Shown: positions 53,083-62,206 of the stretch, one piece after another
Position numbering within the stretch: position 1 is the first letter of the stretch
How the letters are laid out: every line of letters starts with the position of its first letter
Origin: Donghicola tyrosinivorans
GTDB lineage: Bacteria > Pseudomonadota > Alphaproteobacteria > Rhodobacterales > Rhodobacteraceae
NCBI RefSeq assembly: GCF_003003355.1
Contig: NZ_PVTQ01000005.1
Location: forward strand, 1 to 64,000
Length of the DNA stretch: 64,000 nt
Direction: 5' to 3'
Notes under the pieces: generated by a model
Told to the model about the DNA's origin: nothing
The model's input: the letters and a program-made list of their open reading frames with translations, nothing else
The model's database searches: none
Position numbers and translations under genes: made by a program

Positions 53083-54192
53083 TTAGCCAATTAGCGGGCC
53101 ACCTGCCCCTTCATAGCGGTGATAGTATTGCTTGAGGCGTTGCAGCGCGATGCGCAGAACGATTTTGCCGGAACGGGCCGACCAGCCCATTTTCTTTTCC
53201 GCTTGCTCAAGCCCTTCCAGAAAACAGCAGCAGCGCAGGGCCACGTCACCAAGACCGGGACCCAGATCGCGCAGGGCACCGCTGACCCGCGCCCGCGCGG
53301 CAGAGGGGCTATAGCCCTGCTCACTGCCCGGAGTATAGGGCCCTGCGCCACGTCCAAGTACCAGAGCCTGCCAATCCGTGCTGGTATCGCGGGCCATCTG
53401 GGACAGTTCGAAATCCTCGCGCAGACGCTCGCCCGCCCGCACAAGATCGTCTGAAACAAACGGCTGACCGCTTTTGTCCTTGCGACGGGCCAAGGCCGCC
53501 AAGGGCGTCTCATAGGATGTGTAGCGGATCTGGCTGTCTTGCGGGGCGCTTGCTATGGGCGCAGCTCCGGTGCGATCGAAACCGACGGGGCCTTCGGCAA
53601 ATCCGCTGGCGCGGTTCTCATCCTCGGCCAGCATCATCTTCAGGGCAGCGCGACCTGCGGTCGTGATCCGATAGCGCGAAATGCGGCCCGGATCGGTACA
53701 GGCCACCCATTCCTTCAGCGCCAAGGCCCGCGCGACCCCGCGGTCAGTGATATCGGTGCGGGTGCTGCCCGTGGGCATGTCGCGCACGACAACGGCCTTT
53801 TCCATCCCCTCGGCCACGGCCATCACCGCACCCGGTTCGGAAAGACGCAGCAGAATGCGTTTACCTTCGCGGCGCAGGGTTTCGCTATCGGGCTGCACAA
53901 TAGAAATCTCGGCATCGTAAGACATGTGAAAGCGATCCTTCTGGTCTTGGTCTGACTGTCGCGCCAAGGTTTGTCCAAGCTGGGAAAGGGCCTCATCCAC
54001 CAAAGGATCGTCGCGGCGTGTTTCGATCTTTTGGACCTGACGCAACACGGTCGAGGCATGACAGCCCGCGTCCCGCGCCAGTTCACGGATCGACAGACCC
54101 TCTTCCGTATGGGCCAGATATCGCCGCGCCCCTTGAGGCACCCAGCGGGGCAACCGCTCGACACTAGGACCTGAACGCTGGATGGTAGCCAT
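53083..54192 (-). CDS. DUF6456 helix-turn-helix protein
   Basis: This 369-residue protein of the Rhodobacteraceae DUF6456 group has an N-terminal helix-turn-helix (about 22-58: YLAHTEEGLSIRELARDAGCHASTVLRQVQKIE). A middle region resembles a winged helix with TDRGVARALALKEWVACTDPGRISRYRITTAG. The C-terminal DUF6456 domain (about 215-365) includes YTSYETPLAALARRKD and ERLREDFELSQMARDTSTDW. It is probably a transcription factor. I start at MATIQRSG, behind AGGAGA. The gene faces the DUF6477 gene across 228 bases, a pairing I recall from related genomes. Confidence 0.88.
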   Translation of the reverse strand: MATIQRSGPSVERLPRWVPQGARRYLAHTEEGLSIRELARDAGCHASTVLRQVQKIETRRDDPLVDEALSQLGQTLARQSDQDQKDRFHMSYDAEISIVQPDSETLRREGKRILLRLSEPGAVMAVAEGMEKAVVVRDMPTGSTRTDITDRGVARALALKEWVACTDPGRISRYRITTAGRAALKMMLAEDENRASGFAEGPVGFDRTGAAPIASAPQDSQIRYTSYETPLAALARRKDKSGQPFVSDDLVRAGERLREDFELSQMARDTSTDWQALVLGRGAGPYTPGSEQGYSPSAARARVSGALRDLGPGLGDVALRCCCFLEGLEQAEKKMGWSARSGKIVLRIALQRLKQYYHRYEGAGGPLIG

Positions 54193-54420
54193 GGGCTCTC
54201 CTTTCTTGGCAGGGATCCGCGCCAAAGGCCGTTCTCCCACGATCAGGTCGAGTTAACGTTTCTTGCGTTACCGGAGAGTTAATTTCAGCCGGTACAACCA
54301 AGATTTGTTTCCAAAATCTGAACAGTTGTGAAACCCACCGCACGGTGCATCGCACGCTGACGCAACACCCCGTCCATTGTGGTGTGATGGTCTGGCAGTC
54401 CATTCAGCGGAGACCCAGAG

Positions 54421-54816
54421 ATGTCTGATCTTATGAAGAAAATTCGCAACCTGAAGCGTTCGAAGCTGCTGTGCGATGCGGCAAAGGCCGGTGCGCCCAT
54501 GTATCGCCGTGACCGTATCCTACGCCGCCTAGTTGTGCTGGAAGGTGGTGAAGATACTGCCGAAATTTTAGAATTGTTGCTAAATCTGGAACAGGATCTT
54601 AATGCCCAAAGAAAAACGGGCGCCGCTCATTATCGCGCCGCCCGTCATGTAGAATGCCTGATTGCCATTCGGGCCGAGGCGGCAACCCTATGCCGCCCCG
54701 CCTTAGTGGAGAATTCCCTGCAAAATCAGGTGAATGCGTCCGGCATTGAAGCCTTTTTCTCAGCCACATATGCCCGCAGCGCCTCGGCGATGGCGGGGTC
54801 CATGGCGGGCTGCTGA
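54421..54816 (+). CDS. DUF6477 family protein with C-terminal extension
   Basis: This ORF encodes 131 residues. Residues 1-95 fit the short Rhodobacteraceae DUF6477 family (KIRNLKRSKLLCDAAKAGAPMYRRDRILRRL, then YRAARHVECLIAIRAEAATL). Family members I recall end near this point. Here the frame continues about 35 residues (from CRPALVEN onward) antisense to the 3' end of the mttB-type gene, and the mttB terminator lies inside it. The original stop was probably lost or the gene shifted. GGAGA precedes the ATG. The function is unknown. Confidence 0.7.
   Translation: MSDLMKKIRNLKRSKLLCDAAKAGAPMYRRDRILRRLVVLEGGEDTAEILELLLNLEQDLNAQRKTGAAHYRAARHVECLIAIRAEAATLCRPALVENSLQNQVNASGIEAFFSATYARSASAMAGSMAGC
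54611..54645 (-). terminator. Terminator of the MttB-family gene
   Basis: ACGGGCG (54616-54622) pairs with CGCCCGT (54639-54645), with more pairing inside, and TTTTTC follows on the minus strand. It lies 81 bases past the methyltransferase stop, within the convergent DUF6477 gene. Confidence 0.7.
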
Positions 54817-56264
54817 TATTCAGCCAGCATCTTAGCAACACGGGCCGAGGCCAGCGCCTGCGTATCGCGGGCGCCCTCTTCGTCCCAAGTCTCGAACGGC
54901 TTGTAGTCCAGCAATTGGGTCCGCCAGAAAGCATCCTTGAAGTTCGCCTGCGTGTGATCGCAGCCCAGATAGTGGCCACCGGGGCCAACCTGACGGATCG
55001 CCTCCATCGCCTGCGCATTTTCATCCGCAGACACACCCGCTGCCAGACGGTGCAGAACGCCAAGCTGGTCTGCGTCCATCACGAATTTCTCGTATGAGGA
55101 CACCAGACCGCCTTCCAGCCAGCCGCACGAGTGCAGCATGAAGTTCACACCGCCCATCAGCGCCGCGTTCAGCGTGTTTGCCGATTCATAGGCCGCCTGA
55201 GCGTCAGGCAGCTTTGATCCGCACAGACCACCACCCGAGCGATAAGGCAGGTTCATCCGGCGGGCCAACTGGCCGGCCCCGTAGAGAATATGGCTGGCTT
55301 CGGGGGTACCAAAGGTCGGCGCACCCGAGTTCATGTCGATCGAGGTCACAAAGGTCCCGAAGATCACCGGTGCGCCTTTACGGATCAGCTGGCTGTACGC
55401 GATACCGGCCAGAACCTCGGCCAGAACCTGCGTCAGGGTGCCTGCCACCGACACGGGCGCCATCGCGCCACCAACGATAAACGGCGAAATGATGCAGGCC
55501 TGATTGTTGGCCGCATAGACCTCAAGCGCACCCATCATCACATCGTCGAATGTCAGGGGCGAGTTGATGTTGACCAGCGAGGTCATCACCGTGTTTTCCT
55601 GAACGAAATCCTTGCCGAAGAGGATGCCGCACATGTCGACCGAATCCTGCGCACGGCTGGGTTCAGTGACCGACCCCATGAAGGGCTTGTCCGACAGGGT
55701 CATGTGGGCCAGCAGCATATCGAGGTGACGCTTGTTCACCGGAACGTCCGTGGGTTCGCAGACAGTGCCGCCCGAGTGGTGCAGCCACTTGGACATGTAG
55801 CCCAGTTTCACGAAGTTCTGGAAATCTTCCATGGTCGCATAGCGGCGGCCACCTTGCGTATCACGCACAAACGGCGGGCCGTATACCGGCGCACAAACCA
55901 GAGAGTTGCCACCGATTTCCACGTTCCGCTCGGGGTTACGGGCGTGCTGGGTGATGCGCGACGGCGCGGTTTTGCACAGCTGGCGGGCCAGACCACGGGG
56001 AATGCGGACACGTTCGCCCTGAACATCGGCCCCTGCCTCGCGCCACAGCGCCAGCGCACCGGGGTTCGAGGGGAAATTCACGCCAATCTCTTCCAGAACG
56101 GTTTCGGCGTTATACTCGATGATCTCAAGCGCCTCTTCGTTCAGGATATCGAACGTGGGAATGTTGCGCTCGATGAATTTCGCGCATTCGATCCGCACCG
56201 CGGTGCGCTCTGCGCGACGGGCGGCACCACCACCACCGCGACGGCGGGTTGTTGCTTCGGCCAT
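54726..56264 (-). CDS. Trimethylamine methyltransferase (MttB) family protein, non-pyrrolysine
   Basis: This 512-residue protein of the MttB superfamily is likely a corrinoid-dependent methyltransferase acting on a quaternary amine such as glycine betaine or a related compound. The frame has no internal TAG, so it lacks the pyrrolysine of archaeal MttB. Family features include PVYGPPFVRDTQGG, KPFMGSVTEPSRAQDSVDMC, VNINSPLTFDDVMMGALEVYA, GGAMAPVSVAGTL and HSCGWLEGGLV. GGAGGT precedes MAEATTRRR. No corrinoid protein or reductive activator lies adjacent. It diverges from guaA. Confidence 0.9.
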   Translation of the reverse strand: MAEATTRRRGGGGAARRAERTAVRIECAKFIERNIPTFDILNEEALEIIEYNAETVLEEIGVNFPSNPGALALWREAGADVQGERVRIPRGLARQLCKTAPSRITQHARNPERNVEIGGNSLVCAPVYGPPFVRDTQGGRRYATMEDFQNFVKLGYMSKWLHHSGGTVCEPTDVPVNKRHLDMLLAHMTLSDKPFMGSVTEPSRAQDSVDMCGILFGKDFVQENTVMTSLVNINSPLTFDDVMMGALEVYAANNQACIISPFIVGGAMAPVSVAGTLTQVLAEVLAGIAYSQLIRKGAPVIFGTFVTSIDMNSGAPTFGTPEASHILYGAGQLARRMNLPYRSGGGLCGSKLPDAQAAYESANTLNAALMGGVNFMLHSCGWLEGGLVSSYEKFVMDADQLGVLHRLAAGVSADENAQAMEAIRQVGPGGHYLGCDHTQANFKDAFWRTQLLDYKPFETWDEEGARDTQALASARVAKMLAEYQQPAMDPAIAEALRAYVAEKKASMPDAFT

Positions 56265-56449
56265 GTCAAAACCTCCAGTTCCAGCGCGCAATGCGCGCGT
56301 CGTCCCCAGTCTATTACCCTTCATTGTGCAGTGATCAGCGCGGGTTTGCGTCCTTTCCGTCGAGAAAGCGACATTGACACTGTTCTTTGCGCCCGATGGC
56401 GGTGTCCCTGCCCCTTGCCTAAAATGCTGCATAAGCCTAATGGGTGCCC

Positions 56450-58009
56450 ATGACACAGCATGAACGCCTCCTCATCATCGACTTCGGCTCTCAGGTCACG
56501 CAGCTGATCGCGCGTCGCTTGCGCGAGTTGAACGTCTATTGCGAAATCCATCCCTACCAGAACGTCACCGACGCCTTTCTGGCAGAGTTCGCCCCAAAGG
56601 CCGTTATCTTCTCTGGCGGCCCTGACTCGGTAACCCGCGAAGGCTCGCCGCGTCCTCCGAAATCGGTCTACGATCTTGGCGTGCCGATCCTGGGTATCTG
56701 CTATGGCCAGCAGGTCATGACCCATGATCTGGGCGGCCGCATCGAGGCCGGTGAAAGCCACACCGCCGAATTCGGTCGTGCCTATGTGGAACCCACCGCC
56801 GTCAAGAGCGACTTCCTGAACGGCTGGTTCACCGAAGGCCGCGAACAGGTGTGGATGTCCCACGGTGACCACGTGGCAGAAATCGCCCCCGGCTTTGAGG
56901 TTTACGGAACCTCGCCCGGTGCGCCTTTTGCGATCACCGCAGACCTGTCGCGTCGCTTCTACGCCGTGCAGTTCCACCCCGAGGTGCACCACACCCCGAA
57001 TGGTGCTGCCCTCTACAAGAACTTCATCGAACTGGCGGGCTTTACCGGCGACTGGACCATGGGCGCCTACCGCGAAGAGATGATCCAGAAAATCCGCGCT
57101 CAGGTCGGCGACAAGCAGGTTATCTGCGGTCTGTCGGGCGGCGTTGACAGCTCTGTCACCGCGATCCTGCTGCACGAAGCGATTGGCGAACAGCTGACCT
57201 GTGTGTTCGTGGACCACGGCCTGCTGCGTCTGAACGAGGCGGAAGAAGTCGTCGCGATGTTCCGCGACAACTACAACATCAAGCTGATCCACGCCGCTGA
57301 ATCCGACCTGTTCATCGGCGCACTGGAAGGCGTGTCCGACCCCGAGGTCAAGCGCAAGACCATCGGCAAGCTGTTCATCGACGTGTTCCAGAAGCACGCC
57401 GACACCATCGAAGGCGCCGAGTTCTTGGCGCAGGGCACCCTGTATCCGGACGTGATCGAATCGGTTTCGTTCTCGGGCGGTCCCTCGGTCACCATCAAGT
57501 CGCACCACAACGTGGGCGGTCTGCCGGAAAAGATGGGCCTGAAACTGGTCGAGCCCCTGCGGGAGCTGTTCAAAGACGAAGTCCGCGCCCTTGGCCGCGA
57601 ACTGGGTCTGCCCGCCAGCTTTATCGGTCGTCACCCCTTCCCCGGACCGGGTCTTGCGATCCGCTGCCCCGGCGAGATCACCCGCGAAAAGCTGGAGATC
57701 CTGCGCAAGGCAGATGCGGTTTACATCGACCAGATTCGCAAGCACGGCCTTTACGATGAAATCTGGCAAGCCTTTGTGGCGATCCTGCCCGTCCGCACCG
57801 TTGGTGTGATGGGCGATGGCCGGACCTACGATTATGCCTGCGCCCTGCGTGCGGTGACTTCGGTCGACGGGATGACTGCGGATTACTACCCCTTCACCCA
57901 CGAATTCCTTGGTGAGACCGCCACGCGGATCATCAACGAGGTCAAGGGCATCAACCGTTGCACCTACGACATCACCTCGAAGCCTCCGGGCACCATCGAG
58001 TGGGAATAA
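56450..58009 (+). CDS. guaA: GMP synthase (glutamine-hydrolysing)
   Basis: GuaA converts XMP to GMP using ATP and ammonia from glutamine. The 519-residue protein has an N-terminal class I glutamine amidotransferase domain with nucleophile C84 in GICYGQQVM and the HPEVHHT histidine. The ATP pyrophosphatase P-loop [11 protein letters not shown] lies near residue 225, and the C-terminal dimer domain ends [18 protein letters not shown] use ATG at 56450; an in-frame GTG lies two codons earlier. A terminator follows. Confidence 0.96.
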   Translation: MTQHERLLIIDFGSQVTQLIARRLRELNVYCEIHPYQNVTDAFLAEFAPKAVIFSGGPDSVTREGSPRPPKSVYDLGVPILGICYGQQVMTHDLGGRIEAGESHTAEFGRAYVEPTAVKSDFLNGWFTEGREQVWMSHGDHVAEIAPGFEVYGTSPGAPFAITADLSRRFYAVQFHPEVHHTPNGAALYKNFIELAGFTGDWTMGAYREEMIQKIRAQVGDKQVICGLSGGVDSSVTAILLHEAIGEQLTCVFVDHGLLRLNEAEEVVAMFRDNYNIKLIHAAESDLFIGALEGVSDPEVKRKTIGKLFIDVFQKHADTIEGAEFLAQGTLYPDVIESVSFSGGPSVTIKSHHNVGGLPEKMGLKLVEPLRELFKDEVRALGRELGLPASFIGRHPFPGPGLAIRCPGEITREKLEILRKADAVYIDQIRKHGLYDEIWQAFVAILPVRTVGVMGDGRTYDYACALRAVTSVDGMTADYYPFTHEFLGETATRIINEVKGINRCTYDITSKPPGTIEWE

Positions 58010-58020
58010 TCAAACTTACA

Positions 58021-58053
58021 AACGGCGGCTCCATCGGGGCCGCTGTTTTGTTT
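58021..58053 (+). terminator. Terminator after guaA
   Basis: AACGGCGGC pairs imperfectly with GGCCGCTGTT over an eight-base loop and is followed by TTGTTTTC. Confidence 0.65.
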
Positions 58054-58191
58054 TCGGCATCTCTATTCATACCGTTTGGGCCGTTCTGACAGTCTGCGCG
58101 AAAAATCCTTAGGTATGTCACAAATTTTATGTTGTTTTTACCAATGAGAGGTTAATCCCAGAGCAATTTTGCATTCGGCCCCTATTTTCAC

Positions 58192-58851
58192 GTGTTTCGT
58201 ACCCTTCGACTTTTCTTTTCCTGTTTGGCCTATGCCGCATTGGCCGGAACCCTGTTCGCGCTGGGATCGGCGTTGCTGTCGCCCCTGTGTCGTGACCTGA
58301 TCGGAAGCCAGACCCGTTATGACGTGATCGTCGTCTTGGGCGGCGGCGGCATGGAGAATGGCGCATTGATGGCGGACACCGCATCCCGCGTTGACGCGGG
58401 TGTTGCCCTGTTCCAGTCGGGGATCGCTCCGGCGATGCATATGACCGGCGGCGTCAATCGCCCCATCCCCTTTGTGCCAACCGCCGAGGTCATGAAGGAC
58501 CGTGCCATCGCCAGTGGAGTACCCGCCAGCACCATCACCACCGAAGGTCTTTCACGCTCGACGCTAGAGAATGCACTGTTCTCCAAGGGTGATCTGGACG
58601 GCAAATCCCTGATCATCGTGACCGAGGGCTATCACCTCTGGCGCAGCTGGCTTAGCTTTTACTGGGCAGACATGCAGCCCGAGGGCATGTGCAAACCCCA
58701 CGCCTTCCACGCCGAAGGCTGGCAACGCAGCGCCCGTGCCACCGTCCGCGAAGCCTTGGCCCTGTGGTTCAATCTGGCCCGCGCGGTTCTTTGGAAGGTT
58801 GCAGACCTTTTCGGCTATCCCCACGTTCTGGGCAGCTATTTCCTGCATTAG
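58192..58851 (+). CDS. YdcF/DUF218 family protein
   Basis: This 219-residue envelope protein has one N-terminal membrane helix (about 8-30) and a DUF218 domain (about 42-190: YDVIVVLGGGGMENGALMADTASRVDAGVALFQSG, then TEGLSRSTLENALFSK). Relatives such as ElyC/SanA affect envelope barrier or polysaccharide handling, with no firmly known reaction. The start is GTG, with no strong ribosome binding site visible. It precedes the EamA transporter gene by 75 bases. Confidence 0.85.
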   Translation: MFRTLRLFFSCLAYAALAGTLFALGSALLSPLCRDLIGSQTRYDVIVVLGGGGMENGALMADTASRVDAGVALFQSGIAPAMHMTGGVNRPIPFVPTAEVMKDRAIASGVPASTITTEGLSRSTLENALFSKGDLDGKSLIIVTEGYHLWRSWLSFYWADMQPEGMCKPHAFHAEGWQRSARATVREALALWFNLARAVLWKVADLFGYPHVLGSYFLH

Positions 58852-58926
58852 AGGCTGGACAAGACCCGTTCACGCTCCATGATGCACCCCAAGCGAAGCG
58901 GAAATTTCCACCGCTTGGGAGGGGAC

Positions 58927-59781
58927 ATGTCACCAGTTATACGCGGCGCGCTCTGGATGAGCGGCGCCATTTTGTCTTTCACGTCAATGGCGCTGGCGGG
59001 ACGGATCATCGGGCTTGAGCTGGATACGTTCGAGATCATGCTTTACCGCAGTATGATCGGTGTCGTGATTGTCCTGACCATTGCCTCGGCTACGGGGCAT
59101 CTGGGGGACATCCGCCGCCAAAAGATGGGCCTGCACCTGATCCGCAACATCAGCCATTTCACCGGCCAGAACCTATGGTTCTATGCAGTGACCGTGGCCC
59201 CTTTGGCGCAGGTCTTCGCCTTAGAGTTCTCGGCCCCCCTCTGGGCGATGCTACTTTCGGCTCTGATCTTGGGCGAAGCGCTGACGAAAGCCCGCGTGCT
59301 ATCGGGGCTAATGGGATTTGTCGGCATTTTGATTGTGACCCGTCCGGGATTACAGGAATTCGGCATTCCCCAAATCACCGCGGCCCTGTGCGCAGTCGGA
59401 TTCGCCGGATCAGCAGTATTCACCCGCCTTTTGACCCGAACGGAAAACATCACCAGCATTCTGTTCTGGCTGACTGTGATGCAAACCGTCTTTGGCCTGA
59501 TCTGCGCCGGAATTGACGGAGAAATCGCAATCCCTACCTCAGGCGCAATTCCGTATATCGTTCTGATTGCCGGTGCTGGCCTTCTGGCCCACTTCTGCCT
59601 GACAACCGCCCTGTCGCTGGCACCCGCTGCAATTGTAATGCCGATTGACTTTTTGCGCCTACCGCTGATTGCGATAACAGGCGCGTTACTCTATTCTGAG
59701 GCTCTGGATCCATTCGTATTCATCGGTGCAGCCGTGATATTTTTGGCCAACTATAACAATATCCGAAGAGCAAGCCGTTAA
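58927..59781 (+). CDS. EamA/DMT-family transporter
   Basis: This 284-residue drug/metabolite transporter of the ten-helix EamA type has two EamA repeats: GALWMSGAILSFTSMALAGRIIG at the start and GFAGSAVFTRLLTRTENITS near the middle. The RHxxG-like LYRSMIGVVIVL segment follows the first helix. I start at ATG 58927 behind GGGAGGGGAC; an earlier ATG at 58879 has no site. The substrate is unknown; members export amino acids or nucleotides. Confidence 0.88.
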   Translation: MSPVIRGALWMSGAILSFTSMALAGRIIGLELDTFEIMLYRSMIGVVIVLTIASATGHLGDIRRQKMGLHLIRNISHFTGQNLWFYAVTVAPLAQVFALEFSAPLWAMLLSALILGEALTKARVLSGLMGFVGILIVTRPGLQEFGIPQITAALCAVGFAGSAVFTRLLTRTENITSILFWLTVMQTVFGLICAGIDGEIAIPTSGAIPYIVLIAGAGLLAHFCLTTALSLAPAAIVMPIDFLRLPLIAITGALLYSEALDPFVFIGAAVIFLANYNNIRRASR

Positions 59782-59904
59782 AACGATTGGATGAATAACC
59801 TTCAGAAGTATCCCGCTGACGCTTGGTTAGAATTGACCGAAAGGCAAATCACAACTTACGCTCAAAGGCTCAGGGGGAGAAACTCAACAGGGATGAGGAT
59901 CATA

Positions 59905-61143
59905 ATGAATAAGCTACTACTTGGCACTGCTTTGGCAGCTGTCGCAAGCAGCGCAGTCTATGCAGGCGGTATCGAGCGGACCACGCAATCGGCATTGGTG
60001 CTGTATAAAGACGGCAACTATGTCGAGCTTAGCCATGGTCAGGTCACGCCGACCGTTAGCGGCGAAGGTCTGGGCATTGCGGCAGGCGGCGTTGCCGCAG
60101 GCACCGACTATGACAAGGTTGCACAGAGCTACAACCAAACCGGCATCAGCGCAAAAATCGATCTGACCGACCGACTGTCGTTCGGTCTTGTCCTGGACAG
60201 CCCGTTCGGCGCGGACATCGAATATGACGGCGCAAGCCTGACCACGGAACTTGGCGGCACGTCGGCTTCGGCGGAAACGAAGGCGCAAACCTTCTTGCTG
60301 AAATACCAGTTCGACGATCACTTCAGCGGCTTTGGTGGTATCCGCCGTCAGACTGCAAGCGGTGACATCACGCTGGACGGCATCGCTTACGGTGGTCCGA
60401 CCGTTGTCAACCGCTCGGGCATTTCCTTGCTGGACAGTCGTGCGCGCTCGGGCGCCAGCGGCTATTCGGTCGAACTGGGTGAAAGCACTGCAACCGGTTT
60501 TGTCGTCGGCGGCGCATATGAGCGTAAGGACATCGCACTTCGCGTGGCTGTAACCTACAACTCGGCGATCGAGCACGAGATGGACACCACCGAAGTCCTG
60601 CCCGTCACTGCCATCGTCGGCCTCAGCGGTCTGACTCCGATCACCGCGACGATCAACAACACCACCACTGGCACGACCAAGGTCAAAACCCCGCAGTCAT
60701 GGAACCTTGAGTTCCAATCGGGCGTGGCGAAAGACACTCTGGTCTTCGGTTCGATCCGTTGGGTCGAGCATTCGGCCTTCAAGATCGCCCCTGATTTCTT
60801 CAAAGATAACGTGAAGAAAAGCGGTCTGGTGGATCTAGATGACACCACGACCTACCGTCTGGGTGTTGGCCGTCGCTTTACGCCGAACTTCTCGGCGCAG
60901 GCCAGCATCGCACATGAGCGTAGCTCGAGCGATGATCTGAAATCGCCGCTGGCGCCGACCAACGGCTACACCGGCATCTCGATCGGTGGCGCGTATAAGT
61001 TTGACGGCGGTCTGGAACTGGCTGGCGGTGTGACCTACCTGAAGCTGGGTGACGCGAAAGCGGCTACCGCAGACACCGCGCGTGCGGACTTCAGCGGCAA
61101 CACCGCAATGGGCGCAGGCATCCGCATTTCCTACGCTTTCTGA
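59905..61143 (+). CDS. OmpP1/FadL-family outer-membrane transporter
   Basis: This 412-residue outer-membrane barrel has a signal peptide (about 1-20, TALAAVASSAVYA), followed by GGIERTTQSALVLYKDGNYVELS. The family imports long-chain fatty acids or hydrophobic compounds. Strands alternate in the rest, and the protein ends in the terminal phenylalanine GIRISYAF needed for barrel assembly. GAGGAT precedes the ATG at 59905. It is a single gene with its own terminator. Bacterial codon and strand patterns look native. Confidence 0.9.
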   Translation: MNKLLLGTALAAVASSAVYAGGIERTTQSALVLYKDGNYVELSHGQVTPTVSGEGLGIAAGGVAAGTDYDKVAQSYNQTGISAKIDLTDRLSFGLVLDSPFGADIEYDGASLTTELGGTSASAETKAQTFLLKYQFDDHFSGFGGIRRQTASGDITLDGIAYGGPTVVNRSGISLLDSRARSGASGYSVELGESTATGFVVGGAYERKDIALRVAVTYNSAIEHEMDTTEVLPVTAIVGLSGLTPITATINNTTTGTTKVKTPQSWNLEFQSGVAKDTLVFGSIRWVEHSAFKIAPDFFKDNVKKSGLVDLDDTTTYRLGVGRRFTPNFSAQASIAHERSSSDDLKSPLAPTNGYTGISIGGAYKFDGGLELAGGVTYLKLGDAKAATADTARADFSGNTAMGAGIRISYAF

Positions 61144-61170
61144 TCCTCGGATCCGAATCCCGCAAATACG

Positions 61171-61200
61171 CACCCCGCCTGTTCGGCGGGGTGTTTTCTT
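61171..61200 (+). terminator. Terminator after the FadL-family gene
   Basis: CACCCCGCC (61171-61179) pairs with GGCGGGGTG (61185-61193), then TTTTCTTTT. Confidence 0.85.
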
Positions 61201-61252
61201 TTGGGCAATTTCCGGATCGCCTGTGCGTCCGAAACATGAGACAGACGTTCCC

Positions 61253-62173
61253 ATGATAGATCAGAAAACCATGTCCACCCGCGCTTGGGCCGAACTGTTC
61301 CTGCTTGCCTCGATCTGGGGCGGCTCGTTCCTGTCCACGCATATCGCGCTTGAAGAACTCGGGCCGCTGAACGTCGTCATGTACCGCACCGGTATCGGCG
61401 CGGCTCTACTTTGGACGTGGGCCTTGATGCGCGGGCGCAGCGTCCCGACTTCGGCTGGGGTCTGGCTGGCGTTTCTGGGCATGGGCCTTTTGAACAACGT
61501 GATTCCCTTCTCGCTGCTGTCCTGGGGGCAGCTGCATATCGCCAGCGGTCTAACCTCGATCCTGAACGCGGCGACGGCAGTGTTCGGCACCCTGACGGCA
61601 GCGCTGATCTTTGCGGATGAACGGCTGAGCGTGCGCAAGTTGGTGGGGGTGGGCTTTGGCTTTATGGGTGTGGCCACGGCGATTGGCTTGTCGTCCCTGA
61701 CCCATTTCGACTTGACCTCATTGGGACAGATCGCAGTCATTGGCGCAACCATCAGCTATGCCTTTGCTGGCCCCTTCGGCCGCATCAACCTGTCCGAGTT
61801 GAACCCAGAGGTCGCCGCCGCCGGTATGCTGACCGGCGCTTTTCTGATCATGTTGCCCGTCGTGGGTCTGACCGAAGGCTATATGGCCCCGCAGACTGCC
61901 CATGTCTGGGGCGGCATCGCCTACCTTAGCCTGATCGCCACGGGCGTCGCCTATGCGTTCTACTACCGCGTTCTGAAAATGGCGGGCAGCGGCAACGTGC
62001 TGCTGGTGACCTTGCTGGTCGCCCCCGTCGCGATCGTCCTTGGCGCTGTGGTCCTTGGAGAGCAGTTGCAACCCCGCGCTTATGCAGGTTTCGCGCTGCT
62101 GGCCATAGGTCTGATGATCCTGGATGGCCGTCTGTGGCGACGGGTATTTGACCGCAAGGCAACAGCCGGATAA
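61253..62173 (+). CDS. EamA/DMT-family transporter
   Basis: This second EamA protein, 306 residues, is not closely similar to the one at 58927. It has ten hydrophobic helices with paired repeats (LLASIWGGSFLSTHIALEELGPLNVVMYRT near the start; VATAIGLSSLTHFDL and ISYAFAGPFGRINL in the second half). The RT/RTG residues after the first helix are typical of the family. The ATG at 61253 has no strong site; MSTRAW at 61271 is an alternative. The substrate is unknown. Confidence 0.88.
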   Translation: MIDQKTMSTRAWAELFLLASIWGGSFLSTHIALEELGPLNVVMYRTGIGAALLWTWALMRGRSVPTSAGVWLAFLGMGLLNNVIPFSLLSWGQLHIASGLTSILNAATAVFGTLTAALIFADERLSVRKLVGVGFGFMGVATAIGLSSLTHFDLTSLGQIAVIGATISYAFAGPFGRINLSELNPEVAAAGMLTGAFLIMLPVVGLTEGYMAPQTAHVWGGIAYLSLIATGVAYAFYYRVLKMAGSGNVLLVTLLVAPVAIVLGAVVLGEQLQPRAYAGFALLAIGLMILDGRLWRRVFDRKATAG

Positions 62174-62206
62174 CACAAGGAAAACCAACACACCTCAGGG
62201 CGGCCC

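Noticed and set aside
55290-56453. 387-codon plus-strand frame antisense to the MttB-family gene
   Set aside because: The minus-strand methyltransferase has a good start and family motifs; the plus frame has none.
56321-57901. 526-codon minus-strand frame antisense to guaA
   Set aside because: guaA is certain from its full motifs. The antisense product has no recognised domain and its composition mirrors guaA codon use.
58080-58130. Pho-box-like CTGACAG and TGTCAC strings upstream of the YdcF-family gene
   Set aside because: The two heptamers are 29 bases apart, which is not a multiple of 11, and no intermediate unit matches.
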